Source of the DNA: Aestuariivita boseongensis
GTDB lineage: Bacteria; Pseudomonadota; Alphaproteobacteria; Rhodobacterales; Rhodobacteraceae
Reading direction: 5' to 3'
DNA: 39,999 bases
NCBI RefSeq assembly: GCF_001262635.1
Contig: NZ_JXYH01000031.1
Coordinates: forward strand, 1-39,999
The notes under the pieces were generated by a model. It did not search any database. It worked only from the letters and a program-made list of their open reading frames with translations, and was not told where the DNA came from. Made by a program: the position numbers and the translations under genes. Shown here piece after piece: positions 25,078 through 33,836 of the stretch (the first letter of the stretch is position 1; every line of letters begins with the position of its first letter).

Positions 25078-26202
25078 ATGTACAAACCGGCCATCACAGG
25101 AACGGGCGTTTTCACGCCGGAGACCGTCATCACCAATGCCGAGCTGGTCGACGCCTTTAACGCCTATGCCGACAAATGGAACGCTGAACATGCCGAGGCC
25201 ATCGCCGCCGGCGAGGTTGAGGCGAAAGAGCATTCCTCCGAGGATTTCATCGTCAAGGCCTCAGGCATCGAGCAGCGATATGTGCTTGATAAAACAGGTG
25301 TTCTTGATCCCGAAGTGATGCATCCTCTGCTGCGCCAGCGTTCGGATGAGGAACCCGGCGTGATGGCGGAAATGGCCGTGGATGCCTGCCGGAAGGCGCT
25401 GGCGCAAGCGGGCAAAACGGCGGCAGATGTCGACGCGGTGATCTGCGCGGCCTCGAACCTGGAACGCGCCTATCCTGCTGTGGCGATCGAGATACAGGAT
25501 CTCCTTGGAATCAAGGGCTTCGCCTTCGACATGAATGTGGCCTGCTCGTCCGCGACCTTCGGCATTCAGGCCGCCGCCGACATGATCCGCTCCGGTTCCA
25601 TCCGCTCTGCCATCGTGGTCAATCCCGAGATCTGCTCGGCCCATCTGGAATGGCGCGACCGCGACTGCCATTTCATCTTTGGCGACGTGGCCACTGCCGT
25701 TCTGATCGAACGCTCCGAGGATGCGACTGGCCCCTATTTCGAAATCAAATCAACCCGTTGCGCGACAGAGTTCTCGAACAATATCCGCAACAATAACGGC
25801 TTCCTGCGCCGCTCCCGCCCCGACGGGATGAAGGACCGCCGCGACATGCAATTCATGCAGAACGGGCGCAAGGTGTTCAAGGAAGTGCTGCCGATGGTCT
25901 CCCAGCACATCGCTGATCACATGGCCGATGAGGGGATCGAGGCCGCTGATCTCAAACGCCTCTGGCTGCATCAGGCCAACAAGACGATGAACGATTTCAT
26001 CGGCCGCAAGGTGCTGGGCCGCGACCCCGAACCGGGTGAACAACCCAACATCCTGCAGGATTACGCCAACACCTCCTCGGCCGGATCCATCATCGCCTTT
26101 TCCAAATATTCCAATGACATGGAAGACGGGGATAAAGGCGTCATTTGCTCCTTCGGCGCAGGTTATTCCGTGGGATCCGTGATCGTCGAACGCCACGGCT
26201 GA
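25078..26202 (+). CDS. beta-ketoacyl-ACP synthase III-type condensing enzyme
   Basis: The 374-aa thiolase-fold enzyme has a complete Cys-His-Asn triad: C156 in DMNVACSSATFG, H298 in LWLHQANK, N331 in YANTSSAGS. It is about 50 residues longer than FabH because of an insertion near the N-terminus (about residues 27-57, rich in Glu and Ala). It contains no acyl carrier protein or other fatty acid gene nearby, while normal fabH usually sits with plsX. A specialised starter or chain-initiating role is likely, but the substrate is unknown. ATG 25078 has a G-rich ribosome site; an upstream extension in the frame is not conserved-looking. Confidence 0.88.
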   Translation: MYKPAITGTGVFTPETVITNAELVDAFNAYADKWNAEHAEAIAAGEVEAKEHSSEDFIVKASGIEQRYVLDKTGVLDPEVMHPLLRQRSDEEPGVMAEMAVDACRKALAQAGKTAADVDAVICAASNLERAYPAVAIEIQDLLGIKGFAFDMNVACSSATFGIQAAADMIRSGSIRSAIVVNPEICSAHLEWRDRDCHFIFGDVATAVLIERSEDATGPYFEIKSTRCATEFSNNIRNNNGFLRRSRPDGMKDRRDMQFMQNGRKVFKEVLPMVSQHIADHMADEGIEAADLKRLWLHQANKTMNDFIGRKVLGRDPEPGEQPNILQDYANTSSAGSIIAFSKYSNDMEDGDKGVICSFGAGYSVGSVIVERHG

Positions 26203-26336
26203 CGCCGCCCGGGGCATGCCAATACGGGACGGCGGGCGGGGCGATCTGCGCCAGCAGGAGCGCCGGGCCGCCGTTCTAGGGCAAATTCAACCAGACGGCT
26301 CCAAACATCCAAACCGGAAAAGCAAGGCTTTCTCAG

Positions 26337-26801
26337 TCAGGCGCTTTCGCTTTCCGTTTCCAGATGCAGCTTCATGTCGATCAGCACCTGCTGCAGCATC
26401 ACGGTTTCCTTCAGAAGCCGCTTTGCCTCGGTCACGGTGATTACGCCATCCTCTATGGATTGCTGATATTCCGCCATCAGCATCGCAAACCGCTGGCTCA
26501 GCGCGATGACATCCGAATTCACACCGCCTTCGCGCGCCGTGTTGGGATGGCGATCATCATAAGACAGGGTGATCCCCTTCAGTTCCGCCAGGGCCGAGGT
26601 GACATGCGGATAAGAGGCAGCCGCCTCCAGTCGCGCCACGGCATCGACCGGCATGAAGCGTTCGGCATGCTCGTCATGATCGGAATAATACCGCCCCAGC
26701 GTGGCCTTGGATTTTCCGGTCAGCGTGCAGGCGGTTTCAATGCCCACATCCTTGACCAGAGTTTCCGTGTGCTTTTTCAGATAGCTACCGATTTCGGCCA
26801 T
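26337..26801 (-). CDS. HTH-like protein of unknown function
   Basis: The 154-aa protein is helical. Residues 20-35 (IETACTLTGKSKATLG) resemble a helix-turn-helix, followed by RYYSDHDEHAERFMPVDAVARLEAAA, reminiscent of phage CII/CP76-like regulators, and a C-terminal coiled helix (VTEAKRLLKETVMLQQVLIDMKLHLE). I cannot name the family. ATG 26801 was chosen; a TTG two codons upstream is a weaker start. A 6-bp inverted repeat (ATGGCC...GGCCAT, 26864-26880) lies 63 bp upstream and might be its operator. No phage genes are near. Confidence 0.65.
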   Translation of the reverse strand: MAEIGSYLKKHTETLVKDVGIETACTLTGKSKATLGRYYSDHDEHAERFMPVDAVARLEAAASYPHVTSALAELKGITLSYDDRHPNTAREGGVNSDVIALSQRFAMLMAEYQQSIEDGVITVTEAKRLLKETVMLQQVLIDMKLHLETESESA

Positions 26802-26863
26802 ACCCAAATCCCTCGTTCCTTGCCGCCCGCGCCTGCGGGGAAACGCACCAGGCTTTTCCCATT

Positions 26864-26985
26864 ATGGCCTTCTAGGCCATCTGGCAATCTTTGACTATCC
26901 CGACACACCGCAGTCGGGACCGTTAAAAAGTGTACCACTCACGGTAAAGAGTGCCGTGGCCGGAGACACCTGTCGCCGGTCACGG
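26864..26985. other. cluster of four inverted repeats upstream of tdk
   Basis: Within the 324-bp gap between 26801 and 27126 lie: ATGGCC/GGCCAT (26864-26880); TCCCGAC/GTCGGGA with an 8-nt loop (26898-26919); a nested hairpin CCGT...ACGG around AGTG-TAC-CACT (26920-26944); and a long hairpin (26954-26985) whose 10-bp outer stem CCGTGGCCGG/CCGGTCACGG has one G-T pair and an inner GACA-CC-TGTC. CACTC at 26936-26940 could instead pair with GAGTG at 26949-26953. No ORF is convincing here. Confidence 0.6.
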
Positions 26986-27002
26986 TCATTTCAAGGGAAC
27001 TT

Positions 27003-27074
27003 CCCTGTCAGCATAGCGGTCATTTGCCCAGGGGTCACTTCCATCCCCTCACGGCCCTTCTGACAGGGCTTTTT
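27003..27074 (+). ncRNA. candidate structured RNA or leader ending in an intrinsic terminator
   Basis: CCCTGTCAG (27003-27011) pairs perfectly with CTGACAGGG (27060-27068), closing a domain with inner stems GCC/GGC and AGGGG/CCCCT (27030-27034 with 27045-27049). A T-run follows (27070-27074). The right arm also fits a smaller terminator hairpin, GCCCT (27054-27058) with AGGGC (27065-27069), so the two pairings exclude each other, as in attenuators. The tdk start is 52 bp downstream. Whether it is an sRNA or a tdk leader cannot be told. Confidence 0.5.
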
Positions 27075-27125
27075 CCCACGCTTCCCCGTTGCCCAAGCGC
27101 CCTGTGCTGGCTAAGGACTTGGCCC

Positions 27126-27716
27126 ATGCCAAAGCTGTTTTTCAACTACTCGACCATGAATGCCGGCAAGTCGACAGTGCTGCTGCAGGCCTCGCACAAT
27201 TACCGCGAAAACGGGATGGAGACCTATTTGCTCACCGCCCGCTTCGACAACCGCGCCGGAGAGGGGCGGATCGCCTCGCGCATCGGCATCGGCGAGACGG
27301 CCGATACCTTCGACACCGCCACCGATCTGTTCGCCAAAATCGCGGATCGGCTGGACCAGGGTCAGGTCGCCTGCGTCTTCGTGGACGAGGCGCAGTTTCT
27401 CACCACCGATCAGGTCTGGCAGCTTGCACGCGCCGTTGATGATCTGTCCGTGCCGGTGATGTGCTATGGCCTGCGCGTGGATTTCCGCGGCCAGCTTTTC
27501 CCGGGCTCTGCCGCGCTGCTGGCGCTGGCCGATGAAATGCGCGAGGTGCGCACGATCTGTCATTGCGGGAAAAAGGCCACGATGGTGGTGCGCAAGGATG
27601 GCGAAGGCCGCGTGCTGACCGATGGTGACCAAGTCCAGATCGGCGGGAACGAGACCTATGTCTCCCTCTGCCGCCGCCACTGGCGCGAGGCGACGGGGGA
27701 CCGCGCCACGCCCTGA
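27126..27716 (+). CDS. tdk: thymidine kinase
   Basis: The 196-aa type II thymidine kinase phosphorylates thymidine with ATP in the salvage pathway. The P-loop is in STMNAGKSTVL (residues 9-19), the catalytic Glu in VFVDEAQFL (E88), and a zinc site is formed by C145, C147, C182 and H185, a normal variant of the four-ligand site. GLRVDFRGQLFPGS is the lasso-proximal motif. The start at 27126 fits the family N-terminus MPKLFFNYST; the frame is open further upstream into a hairpin-rich non-coding region. An intrinsic terminator 52 bp upstream may control it. Confidence 0.94.
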   Translation: MPKLFFNYSTMNAGKSTVLLQASHNYRENGMETYLLTARFDNRAGEGRIASRIGIGETADTFDTATDLFAKIADRLDQGQVACVFVDEAQFLTTDQVWQLARAVDDLSVPVMCYGLRVDFRGQLFPGSAALLALADEMREVRTICHCGKKATMVVRKDGEGRVLTDGDQVQIGGNETYVSLCRRHWREATGDRATP

Positions 27717-27727
27717 AACGGCGCGGA

Positions 27728-28678
27728 TCAGACCATATTGGGCGGTTCGTCCCCGTTGGCAAAGGCCCCGACATTATCCAGCACCATCATCCCCATATTG
27801 GTCCGCACATTCAGCGCGGCCGTTCCCAGATGCGGCAATAGCGTGACATTCTCCATCGCGATCAGCGCCTCGGGCACTTTGGGCTCGAACTCATATACAT
27901 CCAGTCCCGCACCGGCGATCTGACCGGCCTGAAGCGCTGCGATCAACGCGGCCTCGTCCACCACATCGCCGCGCGCGATGTTCACGAAAATCGCATGGGG
28001 TTGCATCGCACCCAGAACCTGCGCGTCGATCAGGTGATGCGTCTCGGGACTGCCCGGGACGGCCACCACGACGATATCCGACGCCGCCGCCAGATCCTGC
28101 AGGCTTTCATCCCGTATTGCCTTGAACCCAAGGCTTTTTTCAGACCGCGCAATGTAACGGATGTCCATTCCGAAGCCGAAATGACAGCGCCGCGCGATGG
28201 CCTGGCCGATCCGGCCCATGCCGATCACGCCCAGCGTCCGGCCCGTGACATGCAGGCCCAGCATCTGTGTCGGGTGCCAACCGGCCCAGCGACCCGCGCG
28301 CACCATCCGCTCCCCCTCGCCCGCGCGGCGGGCGGTCATCAGGATCAGCGTCATGGCGATATCGGCAGTGGCATCGGTAACGGCCCCGGGCGTGTTCGTC
28401 ACGGTAATGCCGTGGGCACGCGCGGCTTCTGCATCAATGTGGTTGTACCCCACGCCGAAATTCGCCAGCAGTTTGCAGCGCGCATCCGGCACATCGGCAA
28501 AGACATCGGCCTGAAACCGATCGCCCAGCGTCGGCATCACCGCATCATAGCTGCGCAGCGCATGGCGCATCTCATCGGCCGACAGCGGATCGTTCGAGGC
28601 ACGGATATCCACGTCAAAGCTTTCCTTCGCGCGGGCCTCGACCTCCGGCGGCATAGGGCGTGTGAGCCAGAGTTTCAT
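27728..28678 (-). CDS. D-isomer-specific 2-hydroxyacid dehydrogenase (glyoxylate/hydroxypyruvate reductase-like)
   Basis: The 316-aa enzyme has the NAD(P)-binding motif VIGMGRIGQA (G153, G155, G158) and the catalytic triad R236 (NIARGDVVDE), E265 (YEFEPKVPE) and H283 (LLPHLGTAA). NFGVGYNHID and AVTDATADIAM are typical of the glyoxylate/D-glycerate dehydrogenase group. It would reduce glyoxylate or hydroxypyruvate, or oxidise D-glycerate. The start is ATG 28678, which shares one base with the csaA stop (TGATG); a longer frame running upstream is overlap with csaA only. It is the last gene of a four-gene minus-strand group. Confidence 0.88.
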   Translation of the reverse strand: MKLWLTRPMPPEVEARAKESFDVDIRASNDPLSADEMRHALRSYDAVMPTLGDRFQADVFADVPDARCKLLANFGVGYNHIDAEAARAHGITVTNTPGAVTDATADIAMTLILMTARRAGEGERMVRAGRWAGWHPTQMLGLHVTGRTLGVIGMGRIGQAIARRCHFGFGMDIRYIARSEKSLGFKAIRDESLQDLAAASDIVVVAVPGSPETHHLIDAQVLGAMQPHAIFVNIARGDVVDEAALIAALQAGQIAGAGLDVYEFEPKVPEALIAMENVTLLPHLGTAALNVRTNMGMMVLDNVGAFANGDEPPNMV

Positions 28679-29016
28679 CAATGCATCCTCCCACCCAGGG
28701 GCACGTCGTGATCCGGTCCGATCAGAACCACCTCCCCGTTTTCGTCGGGCAAGCCCAGAACCAGAACCTCCGACATGAATTTGCCGATCTGGCGCGGCGG
28801 GAAATTCACCACGGCCATGACCTCTTTGCCCACCAGCGCTTCGGGCGTGTAATGCGCCGTCACCTGGGCCGAGCTCTTGCGTTCGCCCAGCTCGGGGCCA
28901 AAGTCGATCCACATCTTGATCGCGGGTTTGCGCGCTTCGGGATAGGGTTCGGCGCGGGTCACGCGGCCCACGCGAATATCCACTTTCAAGAAATCATCGA
29001 ACGAGATGTTATCCAC
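28678..29016 (-). CDS. csaA: CsaA-like tRNA-binding protein
   Basis: The 112-aa protein is a stand-alone tRNA-binding OB-fold domain of the CsaA type: FDDFLKVDIRVGRVTRAEPYPEARKPAIKMWIDFG, then SSAQVTAHYTPEALVGKEVMAVVNFPPRQIGKFMSEVLVLG. CsaA is thought to aid protein folding or export and binds tRNA-like RNA in Bacillus; its role in alphaproteobacteria is unclear. The start is GTG 29016, eight bases inside the proC end. Length is normal for the family. Confidence 0.92.
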   Translation of the reverse strand: MDNISFDDFLKVDIRVGRVTRAEPYPEARKPAIKMWIDFGPELGERKSSAQVTAHYTPEALVGKEVMAVVNFPPRQIGKFMSEVLVLGLPDENGEVVLIGPDHDVPLGGRMH

Positions 29017-29824
29017 GCGACAGCTCCTTCGACCGGTTCGTGGCGGCGGCTACGGCCTTGTCCAGCAGGGGTGGAAAGCCGCTTTCGGCGTCCATCAGAA
29101 CCTCAAGCGCGGCCTGCGTCGTGCCATTGGGACTGGTGACATTGATGCGCAGCTGTTCGGGGCTGTCGTCGGCCGCTTCGGCCAGCGCCCCGGCCCCGCC
29201 CACGGTGGCCTTGGCAAGTCGCATCGCCAGATCGGCGGGCAGGCCCTGCGCCTCCCCGGCGGCGGCCAGCGTTTCGATCAGGTGAAAAACATATGCCGGT
29301 CCCGACCCGCTGACGCCGGTCACGGCATCCATCTGCGCCTCGCTCTCCAGCCGCACGGTCTGGCCGACGGCGGACAAAAGCGCCTCGGCCAGATCCAGAT
29401 GCGCGGCGCTGGCCTGCGCATTGCCGATCAGCGCCGTGATTCCCCGACCAATGGCCGCGGGCGTGTTGGGCATGGCGCGGATCACGGGTGTGCCCTTGCC
29501 CAGAACCTCTTCGAAATAGGAAATCGGCGTGCCGGCCGCGACCGAAACGAACAACGTGTCGCCCCCGCCAAGGCCTGCCATCACAGGCAGCGCTTCGCCC
29601 ATCATCTGGGGTTTCACGGCCACCAGAACGATGGCCGGGTTTGCGGGCCAGTCTTCGTTGACATGCACGCCCTGCGCACGCACCCAATCCGATGGCACCG
29701 GATCCTGCACCCAGACAGACGAGGGGGCCAATCCGCCCTCCAGCCAGCCCGCCAGCATGGCCGAACCCATCTTGCCGCATCCCAAAAGCACAAGCCCCCG
29801 GGATGCCACGTGATCCATATTCAT
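29009..29824 (-). CDS. proC: pyrroline-5-carboxylate reductase
   Basis: The 271-aa enzyme carries out the last step of proline synthesis, reducing pyrroline-5-carboxylate with NAD(P)H. The dinucleotide motif LLGCGKMGSAMLAGW, VLVAVKPQMM, VIRAMPNTPAAIGRG and the signature region VTGVSGSGPAYVF with NVTSPNGTTQAAL are complete. ATG 29824 was chosen over a longer frame (from 29887) that runs into the YbjN gene; a second ATG two codons in is also possible. It overlaps csaA by 8 bp and follows the YbjN gene after 37 bp. Confidence 0.95.
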   Translation of the reverse strand: MNMDHVASRGLVLLGCGKMGSAMLAGWLEGGLAPSSVWVQDPVPSDWVRAQGVHVNEDWPANPAIVLVAVKPQMMGEALPVMAGLGGGDTLFVSVAAGTPISYFEEVLGKGTPVIRAMPNTPAAIGRGITALIGNAQASAAHLDLAEALLSAVGQTVRLESEAQMDAVTGVSGSGPAYVFHLIETLAAAGEAQGLPADLAMRLAKATVGGAGALAEAADDSPEQLRINVTSPNGTTQAALEVLMDAESGFPPLLDKAVAAATNRSKELSRG

Positions 29825-29861
29825 GAAGGCCCCTCCCCTTGTCGCGGTTCGGGGCCGAGTG

Positions 29862-30362
29862 TTACGCGCGCCCGTAAGCCTCTGCAATGGCTGCTTGCAT
29901 GGCTTCCTGCGGGGTCTTGTCCCCCCAGATCAGAAGCTGCATCGCGGGGTAATAGCGCTCGGCGCTCAGAACAGCCGCGTTGATCATTGTGTCGATCTGC
30001 TCTGCGCTGGCAATCTGACCGCCCGCCAGAACCAGACCATAGCGATAGACCATCAGCTTGGGCTCTTCCCAATAGGTGAATGCCCCGGCCCAGCACTGGT
30101 CATTGACCAGGTTCAGCAATTCGAACAGGCCCGCCATCTTTTCCTCTGGCGGCTCCATCTCAAAGGTGCAGACCATGCGCAGCGTCTCGTCATAGCCCGA
30201 CCAGGCCAGTGTCAGCGAATAGGTTCGCCACTGTCCTGCCACCGCCATGGCGATCTGGTCGTCGCCCATGCGGTCGAAATCCCATTCGTGATGCTCGGCG
30301 ATATGTTCGACGATATCGATGGGGTGAAGATCTTCTTCCAGGTACTGCTCGGAAAGGGCCAT
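29862..30362 (-). CDS. YbjN-domain protein
   Basis: The 166-aa protein contains a YbjN domain, found in proteins described as putative sensory transduction regulators and structurally like type III secretion chaperones. Visible blocks are HPIDIVEHIAEHHEWDFDRMGDDQIAMAVAGQWRTYSLTLAW, LLNLVNDQCWAGAFTYWEEPKLMVYRYGLVLAGG and MQAAIAEAYGRA. It is cytosolic and acidic. ATG 30362 (AGGTG ahead) was chosen over a GTG four codons upstream. In alphaproteobacteria it often precedes proC, as here, which suggests an operon. Function not established. Confidence 0.85.
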   Translation of the reverse strand: MALSEQYLEEDLHPIDIVEHIAEHHEWDFDRMGDDQIAMAVAGQWRTYSLTLAWSGYDETLRMVCTFEMEPPEEKMAGLFELLNLVNDQCWAGAFTYWEEPKLMVYRYGLVLAGGQIASAEQIDTMINAAVLSAERYYPAMQLLIWGDKTPQEAMQAAIAEAYGRA

Positions 30363-30690
30363 GTTGCACCTCACTGGTCTCTAACGTCATGAGGCCGGCA
30401 GTGCCTCAAATGCTAGGTGGCTGCTCTATGGACCGGGGCGACCCCCCGTGCCCATACTAGATATGGTGCTTATGGCAGAGACATCTGGCAACCCCCATTT
30501 TTGGGGATAACCGCAATAAGTTGTGGACGACAGGGAACACCGCCCGAAATATCGCCATGTCCATCGAATTTTTCTTGGCAGATCGCGCAGCGCGCAGCAT
30601 TATACGCGGCACTGAATGGCGCGCATCGCGGTTGCGTTGCGTGGATCAGGAATGGCGCGGCAGCGCCTCATTCTGACAGCGTTGCGCCGA
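30363..30690. other. 328-bp intergenic region, YbjN leader and ubiK downstream
   Basis: No gene is convincing. A 6-bp hairpin TGAGGC/GCCTCA (30390-30408) and CCCC-ATTTTT-GGGG (30493-30506) are the only structures seen. It must hold the minus-strand YbjN promoter, but no clear hexamer pair was found. Confidence 0.4.
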
Positions 30691-30948
30691 TTATTCCTTG
30701 GATTTCGACCCTTTGGCCTCAAGCGCGGCAATGCGCGCCTCAAGCGCGGCGTTTTCCTCGCGCGCTTTCTGCGCCATGGCGCGCACGGCCTCGAATTCCT
30801 CGCGGGTGACGAAATCGCGATCGGCCAGCCAACGGTCGATCATGGATTTCATCGCCGTTTCCGCCTCTTCCCGCGCGCCTTGGGCCACGCCCATGGCGTT
30901 GGTCATCAGTTGCGAGATATCGTCCATGATCTTGTTGCGGGTCTGCAT
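30691..30948 (-). CDS. ubiK: UbiK-family accessory factor (BMFP domain)
   Basis: The 85-aa protein begins MQTRNKIMDDISQLMTNAMG, the amphipathic N-terminal part of YqiC/UbiK, followed by REEAETAMKSMIDRWLADRDFVTREEFEAVRAMAQKAREENAALEARIAAL, whose end is a coiled coil that trimerises. UbiK helps ubiquinone synthesis under oxygen in E. coli; in Brucella the relative BMFP binds membranes. The start has GGAGTG upstream. It diverges from lgt, the start codons being 91 bp apart. Confidence 0.88.
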   Translation of the reverse strand: MQTRNKIMDDISQLMTNAMGVAQGAREEAETAMKSMIDRWLADRDFVTREEFEAVRAMAQKAREENAALEARIAALEAKGSKSKE

Positions 30949-31039
30949 CGTAAAGCACTCCTTGCGTTGGCTCGTATATGGGGATCATCTCCCCGCGAGG
31001 CAAGGTTGACTTCGCCGCAGGCTCGGGCCAACTGACGCC

Positions 31040-31924
31040 ATGCACGCCGCCATCCAATTCCCCGATCTCTCGCCCGAGCTGTTCTCCTTCGCTGTGGGCT
31101 CGTTCGAATTCGCGCTGCGCTGGTATGCGCTCGCCTATATCGCGGGGATTCTCGTGGCCTGGTGGCTGGCGATCCGTGCGGTGGAAAACGCACGGCTCTG
31201 GCCCGGCGGCACCGGGGTAATGACGCGCGACCAGGTGGGCGATTTCCTGACCTGGGCAGTGGTTGGCATCATCCTGGGCGGGCGGCTGGGCTTCGTGCTG
31301 TTTTACCAGCCTGCCTTTTATCTGCAGAACCCCACGCAGATCCCGATGATCTGGCAGGGTGGCATGGCTTTCCATGGCGGACTGCTGGGCGTCATCGTCG
31401 CGGCGTATTTATATACCGGCTATCACAATATGAACCGCTTTCAGGCTGCAGACCTGATCGCGCTTTGCGTGCCGCCGGGGCTGTTTTTCGGCCGTCTGGC
31501 CAATTTCGTGAATGCCGAGCTTTGGGGCCGTCCCACCGATCTGCCCTGGGGCGTGATCTTTCCCGGTGCGGCGGCGCAGGATTGCCCGGATGTTCTGGGG
31601 CTTTGTGCGCGCCACCCCTCACAGCTTTACGAGGCGCTGCTTGAAGGTCTGATCCTGGGTGCCGCACTGATCTTGCTGGCTTGGCGCAAGGGCGCGTTTC
31701 ACCGCCCCGGCCTGATCGCGGGCGTGTTCTTTGCAGGCTATGGCGCAGCGCGTTTCGCGGTGGAATTTGTCCGCCAGCCTGATGCGCAATTCGTCAGCGC
31801 CGGAAACCCGCTGGGCCTTGCGTTGCAGGCAGGCGGCTATGGCCTGACCATGGGGCAGATCCTGTCGCTGCCGATGATCGCGCTGGGTCTGTGGCTGGTC
31901 ACCCGCGCCAAGACCCGCGCATGA
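31040..31924 (+). CDS. lgt: prolipoprotein diacylglyceryl transferase
   Basis: The 294-aa inner membrane enzyme transfers diacylglycerol from phosphatidylglycerol to the lipobox Cys of prolipoproteins. About seven membrane helices are seen, with [17 protein letters not shown] near the start, [22 protein letters not shown] and the signature [19 protein letters not shown], then [12 protein letters not shown] and the late [11 protein letters not shown]. Several lipoproteins in this window would be substrates. The stop overlaps the midA start as ATGA, forming a coupled three-gene operon. Confidence 0.96.
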   Translation: MHAAIQFPDLSPELFSFAVGSFEFALRWYALAYIAGILVAWWLAIRAVENARLWPGGTGVMTRDQVGDFLTWAVVGIILGGRLGFVLFYQPAFYLQNPTQIPMIWQGGMAFHGGLLGVIVAAYLYTGYHNMNRFQAADLIALCVPPGLFFGRLANFVNAELWGRPTDLPWGVIFPGAAAQDCPDVLGLCARHPSQLYEALLEGLILGAALILLAWRKGAFHRPGLIAGVFFAGYGAARFAVEFVRQPDAQFVSAGNPLGLALQAGGYGLTMGQILSLPMIALGLWLVTRAKTRA

Positions 31925-32979
31925 GCCTGCGCGATCTGCTTGCCGCGCGCATAGCGGCACAAGGCCCGATCACCGTGGCCGAATACATGGCCGAATGCCT
32001 GATGCATCCGCGCTTTGGCTATTACGCCACGCGCGACCCTTTGGGGGCGCAGGGCGATTTCATCACCGCCCCCGAAATCTCCCAGATGTTCGGAGAGTTG
32101 ATTGGCCTCTCTCTCGCCCAGGCCTGGATGGATCAGGGCCAGCCCAGCCCTTTCACTCTGGCCGAGGCCGGGCCGGGCCGGGGCACCCTGATGGCCGATG
32201 CCCTGCGCGCCACAAGGGCAGTACCGGGCTTTCACGCGGCCGCGCAGGTGGTACTGATCGAAGCCTCACCCACCCTGCGCGATGTGCAGTCGCAGACGCT
32301 GGCCTCCCATGCGCCCAAGTGGATCGACCACGTCGACGCCTTGCCCCAACAGCCGCTGTTCTTCATCGCGAATGAATTCTTCGACGCCCTGCCCATTCGC
32401 CAGTTTCAACGGGACGGGGAACACTGGCGCGAACGGCAGATCGGGCTGGACGACGGACGCTTGCGCTTTGGCCTTGGTCCCGCGCAGCCGCAGCCGGCGC
32501 TGGATCACCGCCATGAAGACACCGCCGACGGTGATCTGGTCGAAGACTGCCCATCCGCTGCCCCCATCATCGACGCCATCGGCCGGCGCATCGCCGATCA
32601 CGGCGGGGCCGGGCTGATCATCGACTACGGCGACTGGCGGTCGCTGGGGGATACGCTGCAGGCGGTCAAGGGCCATGAACCCTCAGACCCCCTCGTCGAT
32701 CCCGGAGAAGCCGACTTGACCGCCCATGTGGATTTCGAAGCGCTGGCTCAGGCCGCGCCATGCCGGTATTCGCGCCTGACCCCGCAAGGCGTCTTTCTGG
32801 AACGGCTGGGGATTACGCAACGCGCGCAGGCTTTGGCCAAAGGGCTGACCGGCGATCCGCTGGATCAGCTGATTGCAGCACATCGCCGGTTGACGCATCC
32901 CGACGAAATGGGACAGTTGTTCAAGGTGCTTGGCCTTTACCCCGAAGGCCACCAACCGCCGCCCGGACTGGACCCATGA
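31921..32979 (+). CDS. MidA/NDUFAF7-like SAM-dependent methyltransferase
   Basis: The 352-aa protein is a class I methyltransferase of the DUF185/MidA family, whose mitochondrial member NDUFAF7 methylates an Arg of complex I. Marks are [44 protein letters not shown] near the start, [17 protein letters not shown] for S-adenosylmethionine, and [17 protein letters not shown]. It may modify NADH dehydrogenase, but this is only inferred. It shares ATGA overlaps with both lgt and pgeF. A frame reaching further upstream is an lgt overlap. Confidence 0.9.
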   Translation: MSLRDLLAARIAAQGPITVAEYMAECLMHPRFGYYATRDPLGAQGDFITAPEISQMFGELIGLSLAQAWMDQGQPSPFTLAEAGPGRGTLMADALRATRAVPGFHAAAQVVLIEASPTLRDVQSQTLASHAPKWIDHVDALPQQPLFFIANEFFDALPIRQFQRDGEHWRERQIGLDDGRLRFGLGPAQPQPALDHRHEDTADGDLVEDCPSAAPIIDAIGRRIADHGGAGLIIDYGDWRSLGDTLQAVKGHEPSDPLVDPGEADLTAHVDFEALAQAAPCRYSRLTPQGVFLERLGITQRAQALAKGLTGDPLDQLIAAHRRLTHPDEMGQLFKVLGLYPEGHQPPPGLDP

Positions 32980-33725
32980 CGCTTGAGATCCTCACATCCG
33001 ATACGCTGGCCCCCATTCGCCACGGGTTCTTCACCCGCAGGGGCGGCGCGTCCAGCGGGATCTTCGAAGGGCTGAATTGCGGTGGCGGCTCTTCCGACCA
33101 GGCCGAGATTGTGGGTATCAACCGCGCCCGCGTCGCCCAGGCGATGGAGACCGATACCCTGATCGGCGTGCATCAGGTCCATTCCGCCGATGCGGTCGTC
33201 ATCCACAGTCCCGAAGATGGCGGGCAGAAGGCCGACGGGCTGGTCACCAACACCCCCGGCCTGACGCTGACCATCCTGACCGCCGATTGCCAGCCGGTGC
33301 TTTTTGCCGATCCCGAAGGCGGTGTGATTGGCGCGGCCCATGCGGGCTGGCGGGGTGCGCTGGACGGTGTACTGGAAGCGACCGTCGATGCGATGGTCGA
33401 TCTGGGGGCCAAGCGCGGCCGGATCGTTGCCACCATCGGACCGTCGATCTCTCAGCGCGCCTATGAGGTGGGTCCGGAATTCCTGGACGATTTCATGGCC
33501 GAAGACCCGCAGAACGCACGGTTCTTCGCGAATGGCAAAGGCGACAGGTATCTGTTCGATCTGCCCTCCTATGGGCTGCACCGTCTCAGGTCCGCCGGCA
33601 TTGCCGAGGCCAACTGGACCGGCCACTGCACCTATTCCGATCCGGCACGGTTCTTTTCCTATCGCCGCAGCACCCATGCGAACGAGGCCGATTACGGCCG
33701 CCTGATTTCCGCCATCCGCCTGTGA
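32976..33725 (+). CDS. pgeF: peptidoglycan editing factor PgeF (YfiH family)
   Basis: The 249-aa protein is a PgeF/YfiH-type zinc enzyme, also called laccase-domain or multicopper polyphenol oxidase. Zinc ligands are H69 (GVHQVHS), C105 (TADCQPVLF) and H122 (AAHAGWRG). GHCTYSDPARFFSYRR is the usual C-terminal block. In E. coli it hydrolyses wrongly built UDP-MurNAc-L-Ser so that peptidoglycan keeps L-Ala. It is the last gene of the lgt-midA-pgeF unit, starting at the ATGA overlap, and is followed 73 bp later by an intrinsic terminator. Confidence 0.92.
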   Translation: MTLEILTSDTLAPIRHGFFTRRGGASSGIFEGLNCGGGSSDQAEIVGINRARVAQAMETDTLIGVHQVHSADAVVIHSPEDGGQKADGLVTNTPGLTLTILTADCQPVLFADPEGGVIGAAHAGWRGALDGVLEATVDAMVDLGAKRGRIVATIGPSISQRAYEVGPEFLDDFMAEDPQNARFFANGKGDRYLFDLPSYGLHRLRSAGIAEANWTGHCTYSDPARFFSYRRSTHANEADYGRLISAIRL

Positions 33726-33798
33726 CCGCCAATGCGCCCCGGCCAGATTGCGGCAGGTTTGCCGCAATTTTTTCCAAGTTTGTCTGGAAACAATGAGG

Positions 33799-33836
33799 CC
33801 ATGAAGGAACAGATTGTTTCCTTCATGGTATTTTTT
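33799..33836 (+). terminator. intrinsic terminator of the lgt-midA-pgeF operon
   Basis: CCATGAAGGAA (33799-33809) and TTCCTTCATGG (33818-33828) form an 11-bp stem with an 8-nt loop, followed by TATTTTTT. From here to about 33860 the DNA is unusually AT-rich. Confidence 0.9.

Noticed and set aside
23710-25233. 507-aa minus-strand ORF
   Set aside because: Antisense to the old-yellow-enzyme gene.
26864-27074. 6S RNA or a known riboswitch
   Set aside because: The hairpins are serial, not one long bubble-bearing rod, and I cannot match any conserved riboswitch core; left as an unnamed structured region.
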